The notes under the pieces are model-generated. The model saw nothing but the letters and a program-made list of their open reading frames with translations. It was not told where the DNA came from and searched no databases. DNA of 64,000 nt from Morinoia aosen (lineage: Eukaryota; Arthropoda; Malacostraca; Amphipoda; Talitridae). Numbering within the stretch: the stretch's first letter is position 1; each line of letters begins with the position of its first letter. Positions 1-9,557 of the stretch are shown piece by piece. The position numbers and the translations under genes are program-made. The stretch covers positions 27,894,355-27,958,354 of the forward strand of contig CM059571.1 in NCBI GenBank assembly GCA_030386875.1. Direction: 5' to 3'.

Positions 1-1010
1 CGATTACTACGCTGGGTTCCGAAATTCCCATAAAGAACTTTACTCTCCTGAAAGGAGTCCTGCGCCTCAACGCAGCCATCCAAATCACTGTTTACATCCG
101 CTAAATAGCTTTCTCTCTCGTTTCTGACTGTGTGCTGTGACGCGAGAATTTTCTTCGTTTCGGCCTGACCCCTAACAGCGGAAATTAACTTCGCTAAAGG
201 TTCCTCGGCGGTGCTAAACTGAGTTTCAAAAATTTTCCTGGCGAATGACTCGTCTAATAAAGGCCCCAGAATGGTTAAGGCGAGACTAAAAGACATGCTG
301 TCCCCTACAAAACGTTTCAGTTCTGCCTGTGTCGTACAAGCCTGATAATAAGGATGTCTTTGCCAACCCAGTGTGGTTGAAGTCAGGATGTTCTCTGTCA
401 ATTTGCGTATTTTTGAGAAGGACGCTTCTAGTTGGGCTGCCAACGCATTATTTCGTATTAATTGCAATTCATTTAAATCGCATGCCAAGGCGTGTATGGA
501 TTTTTCGCTGCGGCACACATATATGTCATCCAAAATTTTTACTACTTGATCAAAAGTATAATTTAAATCTGCGTTGACCAGCTTGGTCACCACAGCATTG
601 AAATCACCTACGTTTTTGTTGGCGGACCTCACCAGGAACTCTTTCTTTCGTTCGTTACTTGTCACGTCTGGAAGCAGGGTCATGTACGCCTTTAAATTTT
701 GTATGTGCGTACTAAAGGATTTATTCTCTAGGAACTCCGGATCCTGCCCGCGTCTGCGACCTTTAAAAATTGGCAATTCAGCGTTCGTCATTATGGTTCC
801 TACTGTAGGAGGCATGTTTGCGACTATATCGCGAGCTAATTGAGTCCTATCGTTATTATTACTGGTACTAGCACTAGCACTAGTCGCACTAGGAGTAGTC
901 ATTGTGGTATTTTGAGTAGTCGTAACCGTAGGAATACTTATTCTGCCACTCTTTGTTATTGTGGGCTCTGTGCGAACGAATTCCGGTTCGCTATCCGAGT
1001 AATCTGACAT
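1..1010 (-). CDS. Gag-like protein of an LTR retrotransposon, 5' part (runs off the window)
   Basis: Reading the minus strand from the ATG at 1010 gives 336 codons with no stop to the window edge. The N terminus is acidic (MSDYSDSEPEF), followed by a Thr/Ser/Asn-rich linker (about residues 25-53) and then a helical region that contains PIFKGRRRG at about residues 80-88. That layout (disordered acidic N terminus, then a 'FxG' segment and a long helical domain) resembles capsid-type Gag proteins of insect Ty3/Gypsy-like elements. Gag would package the element RNA in cytoplasmic particles. No zinc knuckle, protease or RT lies in the visible part. The frame is intact, so this copy may be fairly young. 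The superfamily is inferred from general character only; a BEL/Pao or other LTR element is possible. Confidence 0.6.
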   Translation of the reverse strand, partial: MSDYSDSEPEFVRTEPTITKSGRISIPTVTTTQNTTMTTPSATSASASTSNNNDRTQLARDIVANMPPTVGTIMTNAELPIFKGRRRGQDPEFLENKSFSTHIQNLKAYMTLLPDVTSNERKKEFLVRSANKNVGDFNAVVTKLVNADLNYTFDQVVKILDDIYVCRSEKSIHALACDLNELQLIRNNALAAQLEASFSKIRKLTENILTSTTLGWQRHPYYQACTTQAELKRFVGDSMSFSLALTILGPLLDESFARKIFETQFSTAEEPLAKLISAVRGQAETKKILASQHTVRNERESYLADVNSDLDGCVEAQDSFQESKVLYGNFGTQRSN

Positions 1011-1797
1011 GGATCCTACTACAGAACTTTTTCAAGGATTTTTCCTATTCACAATCAAAGATATGCAAAAATAATGTCACACCTCGCAAAAAAAAGAGAA
1101 AAAAACATCGAAATTCCAAACACACGAGCAATACAAATGAAAATACAATTACACAATCAATCTCCCCCTGGTACTGGAAAGTTAACCTCGAAAAGGATAA
1201 AATTCGCACACTACAGAAAAATTTCCGCAATCTACAGAGAAATTTCCGTACTCTACAGAAAAACTTGTCAACACTCCAGGCACCTTTGGACAGAGCTCCA
1301 ACGCAAAAGCAAAAACAAAACGAAATTCTTTTACTTTTCCAGCACTGGATAACCAAAATCAAGGCGTCTAAACCTTTTATCAACCTTGCTAATCACAACA
1401 GCCAAAATTTACACTTACTCTGGGCATTGAAATGAAATCTGACGTCTGTACAGCTAAATCCAAGGGAAACGCTTCGCAGTCTGACTCTCACTACGTACAG
1501 GAAACGACTGATGCTACTGGTACTGGCAGAGGCAGAGAGCCTTGAGTGCATACCCGCATTTGCGGTAGAGAAAAAAAAATACTCGGGCAGCAACGCTCTC
1601 TGGTACACACGCACTGAAGAAAAAGAATTCAGGAGCACACTTAACTGCGATAAAGAGGAGTAGGGCTGCAAGACGGGTAGACGGTGCAGGGTAGGAAATG
1701 CTCTGGGACACGATGGCTGGGAACGATGCTGAAGAACGTAGTCGTCAATTAAATGGCTTAAAAGAGTGAATCACTGTTAATCACTGTTGAATCGCCA

Positions 1798-2228
1798 CAA
1801 TTAAACCACTGCTACTGTTTATTTAATTTAAATGACAGTTATTGTACGTAATAATGTATTCACATTCAAGTTATTGTTCAAAACAAATGTTTCTTCAGTG
1901 ATCACTCGTTGCTGGGGATGCGCCTATTGTTACTTCGAAGATAATTTCAATATCTTCTCCAGATTCAAACACCAGTATTCTGGTGCGAAATGGTGACCCA
2001 ATATCCAGCCAAATTGTGAATTCGGTGTAAGCCTCTACCAACGCTTCCACTGGTATTCCGAAACCAAAAACGAACACCGATGGTTGCGGCTGCCACAGTT
2101 GGGTATTGTTTTCGTTACACATCTGAGACTGTATAATGTTCCAATGACTGTATAATGTTCGGGACACTTGATATCCTCTCAATTAAAAATTACACGCGCA
2201 CGTGAGTTCACCGCAGCCTGTGCCACCA
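1798..2228 (-). mobile_element. Possible 5' LTR of the gag-bearing element
   Basis: Tentative. On the minus strand a segment opens with TGGTGGCACAGG at 2228, carries an AATAAA-type signal at 1818-1823, and is followed at 1797 by TGGCGATTCAACAGTG, which begins with the TGG expected of a tRNA primer-binding site. The gag start lies about 790 bp downstream, leaving room for a leader. The LTR does not end in a clear CA, and the matching 3' LTR is outside the window, so the boundaries are guesses. Confidence 0.25.
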
Positions 2229-2361
2229 AATATGCGGGGCAAGTAAACACGATGGGACTTGGCGGTAGAGTTTACTGGCCAGGTGAGTTGGCAGCAGGTA
2301 GGATTATGAATGCTTGAGCACTTCAGCCTCGACAAGTACGGCTTATAAAGGTGCGGTCAAA

Positions 2362-3158
2362 TTAACCCCTTCCCCGGCAGAAACGAATATACACGTTTTC
2401 ACAAAATGTTCGTTTTTCAGTCATCGACGGGTATACTCGTCTAAAACTTTACCTTCAATAACCAGCTACATACGTATATAATCGTCGATTTTAAGCCTTT
2501 GTAAGCCATTCTACGTGTGAAACGAGTATTCTCGTCAAATTGCACGCCTGGCACAGGCGATAGGGTAGAGCTGTGGGATTTCAAGGACATTGTTACTAGA
2601 CTTGCCCCGACAGCCATTGCCGTCGGATGGGGGTGGTTTGCCTCCACATTTGCGTTCATTTTGAAAAGTACCATTCTAAATAATTTCATCTAGAAACTTT
2701 CTCAGGAAATACTACTTTTTTATGTGTGGAAATAAAATTCTTTTGTTTTATTTTTTCCTAACAACTTACAGTTTTCAATTGATTTTGTTCAAAATAAAAT
2801 GCCGGAAAAGGGAATTCCATTTATTATGCATATTATAATTACTGCTAGATATTTGGTAACAATTGTAATAAAAATAAAAAATAAAATAGGTTTTCATTTT
2901 TCTTTGCATTTGGTAATGAAATTTTGAGAAAATTTGAGAAAATATGGTAAATAAATAAGGCTTGTGGGAAGACGAATTGACCCGTTTTTGCCGACAAAGG
3001 TATTTTCAAAATAAAATGTTAACCACGTAAATAGGAAGAAAAAATAATTACAAACTGTTTTCATAAATAGCATCAAAAATACTATATAAAACCAAAATAA
3101 AAAAATTAGTCTAAAAAAGAAACGTTTTTAAGGAAAAAATTGTTGTAGAAGGGGTTAA
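2362..3158. mobile_element. Non-autonomous piggyBac-type element with TTAA target duplications
   Basis: TTAA at 2362-2365 is followed by CCCCTTCCCCGGCAG, and GAAGGGG at 3148-3154 is followed by TTAA at 3155-3158, so the ends are inverted (CCCCTTC) and flanked by the four-base site piggyBac transposases use. Near the left end are three near-palindromic motifs (ACGAATATACACGT at about 2385, ACGGGTATACTCGT at about 2430, ACGAGTATTCTCGT at about 2521), typical of subterminal piggyBac sequences. The 789-bp interior has only short ORFs and no recognisable transposase. Confidence 0.7.
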
Positions 3159-3529
3159 GGAGAGCATCCCCCATAGGATTACAGGATTTTGAGAACATCG
3201 GATAAATAAAAATTATTGCTGCAATAGGAAGTGTTAGAGGTCAGGTACATCCTGTGAAGAAATGAGACTTGTATGTTCACTCGTTCGCCCGCTACGTGGG
3301 TTTGAAAAATAGGGGGGTGGAGGGGAACTGGTATTTTATCATGTTACACCTCCCCCTTAGCTCTTTCTTCACGGCGCGACGTTGCTATGTCATCTCTTAT
3401 GTCTCTGTATTGCTCTATAATGATTTCAGGGGTCTAACCTGAATCAAAATTTAGAAAAATTTTAATTAAAATGGTTTCTGTGTCCTTGTTTCGCCTTTTT
3501 TGTAGGTTCGGAATGTTGGGGTTTAAAAT

Positions 3530-3818
3530 GCATCTCCTCTTACAGTTTTTACGCTACAGTAGTGATTTTGATATCACTGGATGCCGAAAGCTAAGGGCTT
3601 TTTAAAAAGTCCTAGGCGATTTCACAATTAATTTTTGTTCAAAAGTTATGACGTCATAAATCCACGTTTTTCGGGGAAAAAAATTTGCTCTCGATTGTTT
3701 TCATTTTTAAATTGGAAATTTGGGGAACGGTATAGGACTTTTTGAAATGTCCACGCCATTCCGCATCCAATGATATCAAAATCATTACTGTGGCTCAAAT
3801 CCTGTTGGAGGAGATGAC
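3530..3818. repeat. Imperfect inverted repeat (foldback)
   Basis: Sequence at about 3530-3612 (including GTGATTTTGATATCACTGG) recurs in reverse complement at about 3736-3818, with TGATATCAAAATCATTACTG as the matching core. The arms are about 80 bp, diverged, with a spacer of about 120 bp. No coding potential was seen. The flanking stretch 3159-3529 holds nothing recognisable. Confidence 0.6.
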
Positions 3819-4060
3819 TTCTGAAAAAAAACTCGTTTTCTATGAATATCTCGTTTTCTATGGGGAAAATTGCATTTTTTAATAGACGATAAATGATTCT
3901 AAATTGCATTTTTAATCAGTATACCAAATTTCATTGCTCTAGGTTCAATAATAAATAAAAAGGTTGTTGTTGTTGTTTTGCCCCGACGGCCGCTCGAAGG
4001 GGTCCGCCGCGGTCAGGGCCGCCCCAGACCGGGCCCGGCCCGAGGCGAAGAGGGGTGTGG

Positions 4061-7000
4061 TTATATGGGCCTCTGGAAGACGCCCGCGTCGTGCAGAAAC
4101 CTCACGACGTCCGCGGGGCGAGTCCAGAGGTGCTCCAGTGCATGTATCTGGTGTGTGTGTCGGTGTGCGTGTAGGGCGGGACAGGGTAGGAGGGCATGCG
4201 GAAGATCGCCCACGTTGGCATGACACCAGACGCAGCTGTCGTCCTCCGCAAGTCCTATTCTGTGCATGTATGAGGGGAGTGAAGTGTGGTGCCCGCACCG
4301 CAGCCGCGCCAGGTGGACTCGATCGTGCCGGGTGAGGGATCGCTCCGTCGAGGGGACGGGGGGGTCTCACTCCGAGGAGGGAGTTAGGGGGTAGGGCAGC
4401 GAGGGCGTGGGAGGTGAACTGTGTGTGAATGTGTGTGCTTAGTGAGGTGTCAGGGGGGCAGGGAGGGAGGGAGTCGTATAGTGTTTTGAGGTGTGTGGCC
4501 GGGGTTGTGTGTAATGTTCGTTGGGTTGGCCGGGGTTGTTGCATGTAGTGTAGCGGGTGGGCAGGGTCTTGTGTGGAGGTGTAGAAGTTTGTCCCTAGCG
4601 TGTTCATGTGGTCAAGCAGGGGGAGGACAAGGGCTTCTTCGCGTAGGTGTGCTATAGGGGTCGATCGTGTACAGCCCGTGGCAATGCGCAACGCTGTGTT
4701 TCGTGTGGTCTGTAGTTTCTGCAAGTGTGTGCGAGCAGTGTCTGCGTACCAAGATGTGTGCGCGTAAGTGAGGATGGGTCTGATGAACTGTTTGTATACT
4801 GTTGTTAGGTCTTCCTTGGAGTGGCCGTATGTAGTATGTGTTAGTGCTCGGAGGACGTTCAGCCTTGTGTTGCATTTAGTGTTGATATTGTTAGCGTGTG
4901 GGCTGAACGTAGAACCTCTGTCATATGTAACTCCAAGGATTTTGGGTGTGTCTGTGTAGGGGATGGGAGTGTTGTTTAATGTGACGTGGGGATGGATGTT
5001 GTATTCTCTATTATAAGGTGTGATGAGTGTGAGTGAGGATTTGTTTGCGGAGACCTTGAGTCTGTTTGTTTCTAGCCAGTTCTCTATTATGTGAATGTAA
5101 TCTTGTAGTTGAGTGGCGGCGGTCTCGGGCTTAGGGTGTAGGGAGAAGATGGTTAGGTCGTCTGCGTATGTGAGGAGGTGTGTTTGTGGGTGTGTAGGGG
5201 CCGGTATGTCGTGGAGGAATAAGTTGAATAGTGTATGTGAGAGCACGGAGCCCTGCGGTACTCCGTTGGTGAAGTGTTTTGTTATAGAGGACTTGCCGTT
5301 GTATGTTGTGTAGCCATGGCGGCCCGAGAGAAAATTGGCGAGCCATTTCTGAAGGTTATGGTGGATGTGTGTGTTGGGTATTTTGTTAATAAGTAAGTGA
5401 CGTGGAACTGTCTCGAAGGCCTTACTTATGTCAATGGCAGCTAACAGTGTGCGTGGAGCAGGTTTGGGAGAGTTAAGGCCTTCGAGAATTGTTTGTGTCA
5501 CGTGCGTGAGGAGAGTGTTAGTGGAGTGTTGTTGCCTGAAGCCGTGTTGTGAGGGTGAGAGTGGGACGTGTGGTGAGATGTTGTGAAGAACCAGCCTCTC
5601 TAGTATCTTTGATAGGTTGCACAAAAGTGATATAGGTCTGTAAGAAGCTGGATCTGTGGGTGATTTGTTGGGCTTGAGGATGGGTAGGATCTTGGCGGTC
5701 TTCCAGATGTTGGGTATGCTGTTGTTTGCGACTGAGTGGTTGAAGATGTCTGTGAGGGCCCTGATGGCTTGTGGTCCTAAGTGTTTGAGGTGAATGTATG
5801 AGATGCCATCAGGTCCGTGCTACCTGTATGTTTAGTGTTGGAGACGGCCTCCGCCGTCATGTGAGGTGTAAAGGGCGTGTACGTGTTGTCAATCTGTAGA
5901 GCATGCAGGCGGCGCAGTATGACCCTATTCTCGTGCTCGTGCGGGAGTCGGCTAATGTTTGAGTAGTGTTTAATGAGTGTGTCCGCCTGCTGCTTGTCTG
6001 TGGGGATGTTTGTGTGGTGAGAGAGGATGGCCTCGTGCGTGGTAGTGTTGTCGGTGTATTTGTTATTGAGGCCCCTCAGAAGTTTCCATAGTCTACTTGG
6101 GTCAGTGTCAAAAGTGATCGTGTCTAGTGTTTGTTTCCACCTGGCTCGTTGTTCGTCTTTGATGTTGTTGTCTATTTCTACGGTGAGTTCGTGTATCCGA
6201 GCCAAGGTTTTGGGTGTGGGGGGGGGAGTGAGCGAAGATGGTTCCTAGTTTGAAGTTTGAGTTTTGTGTCGAGGTTAAATGTTGGATTAAAGTGTCTTCG
6301 GTGTCCTATTGAAATATGGTGTTTGTTTGCGTTCGTGATGGCTGTGTTAAAGTGTTGTACTGCCGCATCAATGCTGGTGTAGTTGTTTAAAGTGAAATTG
6401 TGTAAAGAGTCTTCGATTGATGCGGTGAAGGAGTGCCAATCTGCGTGTTTGTAATTTGTGGATGAGCGGAGTGTAGTGAGGGGAGAGGTCTGTGAAATGA
6501 GAGTGTAATGAGAAGGGGGAGGTGATCGGAGGGAAGTTCGTGGAGCGCATGCCACGAGCATCTGAGGGCAAGTGATGGTGAAGCCAGGGATATTTCTGGG
6601 GAGGTGGGGGCGGTGTTAATGTTATAGGGCTTGCGGGTGGGTGTGTCGGGGTCATTGAGGATGACCAGGGAGTCTAGCTGTTGAAAGATGAGGTGTCCGC
6701 GGGTGTCGTTTGTTTGGGAGGTGAGCCATGTGGTGTGGTGAGCGTTGAGGTCCCCCAGGACGTAGATGTCAGGTAGTGTTTCTAAGTATGATGTGTTTGG
6801 GGAGTATCCTGGGGGGGCATGAGGAGGAGGAGGGAGGGATGTAAATGTTTGCGATGTTGGTGTCGTGTTTGTGTACCCTAATTCTTACAGTCTGTATTTC
6901 TAGAGTGTTGTCTTGGGGCAAGTTTGCGAGTGTGTGGGCTGTTGTGTTTGTGAAGGAGATTGACTTGTGTATGAGGGTGATAAGGCCGCCGCCGCCGGCT

Positions 7001-7197
7001 CTTTGTCTGTCGAGTCTAAGTGTCGTGTAACCAGGAAACTTTGGTGTAAGTGAAGTGTTCCTAAGTTTGGTTTCTTGGATGGCGGCTATGTGTATGTTGG
7101 GGGTAGTGAGTGTGTGTTTAACTTTAAGTTCCATCTGTTTGTTTGTGATGCCGTCTATGTTCAATTGTAGTATGTTAAGTTGATGGGAGGGCGGCAT
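4061..7197 (-). pseudogene. LINE ORF2: endonuclease-reverse transcriptase, frameshifted
   Basis: The endonuclease starts at 7197 (LNILQLNIDGI, IAAIQETKL, AGGGGLITLI), continues in another frame with VLGDLNAHHTTW and ELPSDHLPLLITL (about 6500-6760), then a linker (6560-5777), and the RT (about 5815-4320) with ASYRPISLL, AAIDISKAFE, NGVPQGSVLS, the catalytic YADD in LLTYADDLTIFS, and PKILGVTYD. A terminal motif, CVWCHANVGDLPHALLPCP, lies at about 4100-4240 in a further frame. Frame breaks fall in a seven-G run at 6811-6817, a nine-G run at 6218-6226, near 6485, near 5815 and near 4320. Every catalytic motif survives, so either this is a young copy decayed by homopolymer indels or some breaks are sequencing errors. 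As read it cannot make a full protein. Confidence 0.8.
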
Positions 7198-7201
7198 TGT
7201 G

Positions 7202-7834
7202 TCAGTTGTTTGTGCGGGAGGGGGCGGGGGGAGGGCGAAAAGTCAAGAGGGGGGGAGGAGGGCGGGGGGGAGGTATCGTCTCGTCTGGGGGGGAGTCTCT
7301 GCGAGGGGGACGTGCCCGAAGGCGAGGACGGGGAGGAGTCCGGGCGTTAGTAGCTACATCGGGGGAGCTGTCTTGGGGTGGGTTGTCGCTGGGGAAAGGG
7401 AGAGGGTGAGGGGCAGGAAGAAGACACCCAGGCGACTGGGGGGAGGGCGTGGGGGATTGTGTCATGTTATGGGTTGGGTGGCAGTGCAAGCACAACCACC
7501 CGGGCGGTATATGTTGGTGTTGTCTCACCCCAGAGCATCGTATGTTGTAGTGGGTCCAAGAGCTGCACCTTGGGCACTGGATGGCACCCATGCGCCGTTG
7601 GTATGGGCGGGTGCAGGTAGGACAGGGATAGTCGGGGCCGGAGTTTGTTTCTATGTCTCCGGAAAGGAGGAGTAGGAGACGGGGCAGCAGCGCCGGGCCG
7701 CTACTGCCCCCTGGGGAAAAAAAACTCCGGGGTGGTGTGGGGAGAGTGTACCTCCTTCGGAGGCCGGGCAAAGCCCAGGGCAGCACTCTGACTGCGTCCC
7801 CAAAAAGGCCGCCGGGGCGGCCCCCCGAGAACAA
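7202..7834 (-). CDS. LINE ORF1: 2A-like motif plus PHD-like cysteine finger
   Basis: This 210-residue ORF begins at an ATG at 7834. Residues about 51-66 read LLLLLSGDIETNSGPD, which matches the ribosome-skipping 2A consensus except that Ser replaces the first Pro of NPGP. Right after it comes a cysteine-rich finger (YPCPTCTRPY, then AIQCPRCSSWTH, then CSG and CLHCH), the pattern of a PHD-like fold. The C-terminal third is proline- and arginine-rich. The TGA is followed after four bases by the ORF2 ATG at 7197, suggesting re-initiation or readthrough. The finger probably binds nucleic acid or histone tails; the 2A-like sequence would release it from the rest of the polyprotein if it works. That substitution makes function doubtful. 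Confidence 0.65.
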   Translation of the reverse strand: MFSGGRPGGLFGDAVRVLPWALPGLRRRYTLPTPPRSFFSPGGSSGPALLPRLLLLLSGDIETNSGPDYPCPTCTRPYQRRMGAIQCPRCSSWTHYNIRCSGVRQHQHIPPGWLCLHCHPTHNMTQSPTPSPQSPGCLLPAPHPLPFPSDNPPQDSSPDVATNARTPPRPRLRARPPRRDSPPDETIPPPRPPPPLLTFRPPPAPSRTNN

Positions 7835-7900
7835 GGAAGGGTTGGGACCTTTCGCAGTTCGACGAAAAGGTCCGGAAGGGGGACGCTCACTTTAAACCTA

Positions 7901-8041
7901 ACGCTTTGACTCGTTAAATACTCATTTGCTTGCGCCGGAAATAGCGTAGATGAAAACATGTTTATTTTGCAGTGTTTACCATAATTCAAACAAGAAAATT
8001 CCGAAAATCGATTAGTGTCTCGTTATGAAAATTTACCTAAT
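7901..8041. repeat. Half copy of the 'cgaaaatcgattag' foldback family
   Basis: The stretch contains CTCGTTAAATACTCATTTGC and CGAAAATCGATTAG, both also present in the foldbacks at 34.2-34.7 kb (same words) and, diverged, at 35.0-35.6 kb. Only one arm was recognised here, abutting the 5' edge of the LINE. Confidence 0.5.
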
Positions 8042-8683
8042 AATGTTGGAAATGACAGCACAAGAAAATGACTAGAAACTAAATTTCTACCACAGCAATA
8101 TGTAATAGTGTAGGAAGTTTAGGTAACAGTATTAACATTTTTTAGTATTACACCTAGAGCAATACTGTTACCTACACCTTTTTATTTTACTTATAAAAAG
8201 CTCACGTTCAATTTTGAAAAACTCAAGTTTAATTCAAATCAGATCAAGTTTCATTTTAAAAATGTCAGGTATATTTTAAAACAGATCCAGTTAAATTTTG
8301 AATTGCTTATGTTTCTAAAATTGTTTACCTATACCAATGTACTTGACCTTTTATAAATAAAACTTGACCTTTTTATATCAAAATTGAGTTATTTAAATTG
8401 AACTTAAGCTCTACAAAATTGATCCTGATGTTTTTAAAATTGAACTTGAGGGTTTTTGTATTCAACTTGAGGTTTTTTAAATTGAACTTGAGGTTTTTCA
8501 AAATGAAGTTGGCCTTTTAAAAGTAAATTGACCTTGTTTATATAAAACCTGAGCTATTTTAGATAAAAATTGAGTTTTTTAAATTGAAGGTAAAAAGATA
8601 TAGTCTTACCAATACTTGTTGCTTTGGTACAAATTTTGCTTCTAATCATTTTCTAGTGCTGTCATTTTCAAAATTATCCCTCT
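8042..8683. mobile_element. Long foldback element built from degenerate ~25-bp repeats
   Basis: The left end (GGAAATGACAGCACAAGAAA, about 8048) is matched in reverse complement at about 8650-8672 (TTTTCTAGTGCTGTCATTTT). Inward of these ends the left half is built from units like CTCAAGTTTAATT and the right half from their complements (AAATTGAACTTGAGG, repeated about eight times at 8390-8500), with polarity switching near 8330. A smaller inverted pair (TAGGTAACAGTATT / AATACTGTTACCTA) lies at 8119-8175. No ORF was recognised. It would fold into one large imperfect hairpin. Confidence 0.6.
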
Positions 8684-8757
8684 GTCTGATGTAGCTTTGA
8701 GTTTTAGATTTGCATTTTATCATTGTGACTGGAAATTATTTTATATATATTTTCAGC

Positions 8758-8793
8758 CTGAAGATGATGTTTCTGCATCAAAATATTGCTTTT
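8758..8793 (+). other. Hammerhead-like motif (degenerate)
   Basis: CTGAAGATGATG is followed by a short loop and GCATCAAAAT. The same arrangement (CTGAAGA, stem, GAAA) appears near 30674 with similar downstream sequence, suggesting a remnant of the same Penelope-like end. The CGAAAC part is degraded here. Confidence 0.3.
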
Positions 8794-9557
8794 TATAGAC
8801 TACAGAGTTAGTGAATTTTTCAACTATTGACAGTGGATCAATAAAAATATGTTCAGTGAATTTCTTACTACTTCTCTTAATGAGATGTTTTGGAATGATT
8901 TTATACCGTTGAAAAGTTGGAAAAGAAATAATCTAGTTTTTCATACTTGCCGTGATGTACTTGGTACTGTCTCCAACCTTGTGTTGATCATTATTCAATT
9001 TCAGAATCATCCAATAATGCAAATAAAGGACAGGTCTTAAGCTCTTAGTTCCCTTTATTTCTTAGTCAGTTACTAATAAAACGCTTAAACTTGTTCAGTA
9101 AATATGTTTCATTTAACAGTCAAAATTCAATATGTGATACTCCCATTGATAACAGCCCAGAGTCAATCAATAAAACTTTTGAAACTCAGTGAGTAAAATC
9201 CATCTAGATTTGCTTGAGTCTGAAACTAGAAACAAAAGTTCTTTTCGTACAATTCCTCCAGTGAAGCCTTCACTGATACTTCAAGTAAACTAAAACCTGT
9301 CATGATGACATGTGAAGTATCTTTTATGATTCAGTACTAATGCTTTATGTTGCTTATTAGACATTTCTTTCATTCCCATAACAGGGTGTCTACTAGGTAG
9401 TAAAGTAGTAAAAAGTAGAAAAACTTAAAAGTAGCAAAAAAGGAAGTAAGGAGTAGTGAAGTTTGCCTCAGGGTCTACTTCACCTGTCAGGGTTGTACAA
9501 AATTGTGAAGTGGGATAATTCACTGAAAATCAAAAATAAGGTACAAATACATATATA

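Larger units (their letters stand above)
3962..7900 (-). mobile_element. GC-rich non-LTR retrotransposon resembling the Ingi/I group
   Basis: A block of high-GC sequence on the minus strand ends at 3962-3978 with an AAC-repeat tail and then AT-rich flank. It encodes an N-terminal ORF with a 2A-like motif and a cysteine-rich finger, then an apurinic-type endonuclease, a reverse transcriptase and a terminal cysteine/histidine motif. This order, and the finger next to a 2A-like sequence, resemble Ingi-type LINEs; the clade is inferred from general resemblance. The 5' end is placed where GC content drops, near 7900. No target-site duplication could be confirmed. Confidence 0.75.

Noticed and set aside
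953-1435. 160-codon plus-strand ORF and its overlapping neighbours
   Set aside because: Low-complexity Lys/Arg/Gln-rich reading of A-rich DNA; it lies opposite the leader of the gag-bearing element and has no domain.
3964-4335. Plus-strand ORFs opposite the GC-rich LINE
   Set aside because: Arg/Gly-rich readings of the complementary strand; the minus strand carries the recognised LINE protein.
7197-7675. Overlapping plus-strand ORFs over the LINE ORF1
   Set aside because: Gly/Arg-rich shadows of the minus-strand ORF with the 2A-like motif and cysteine finger.
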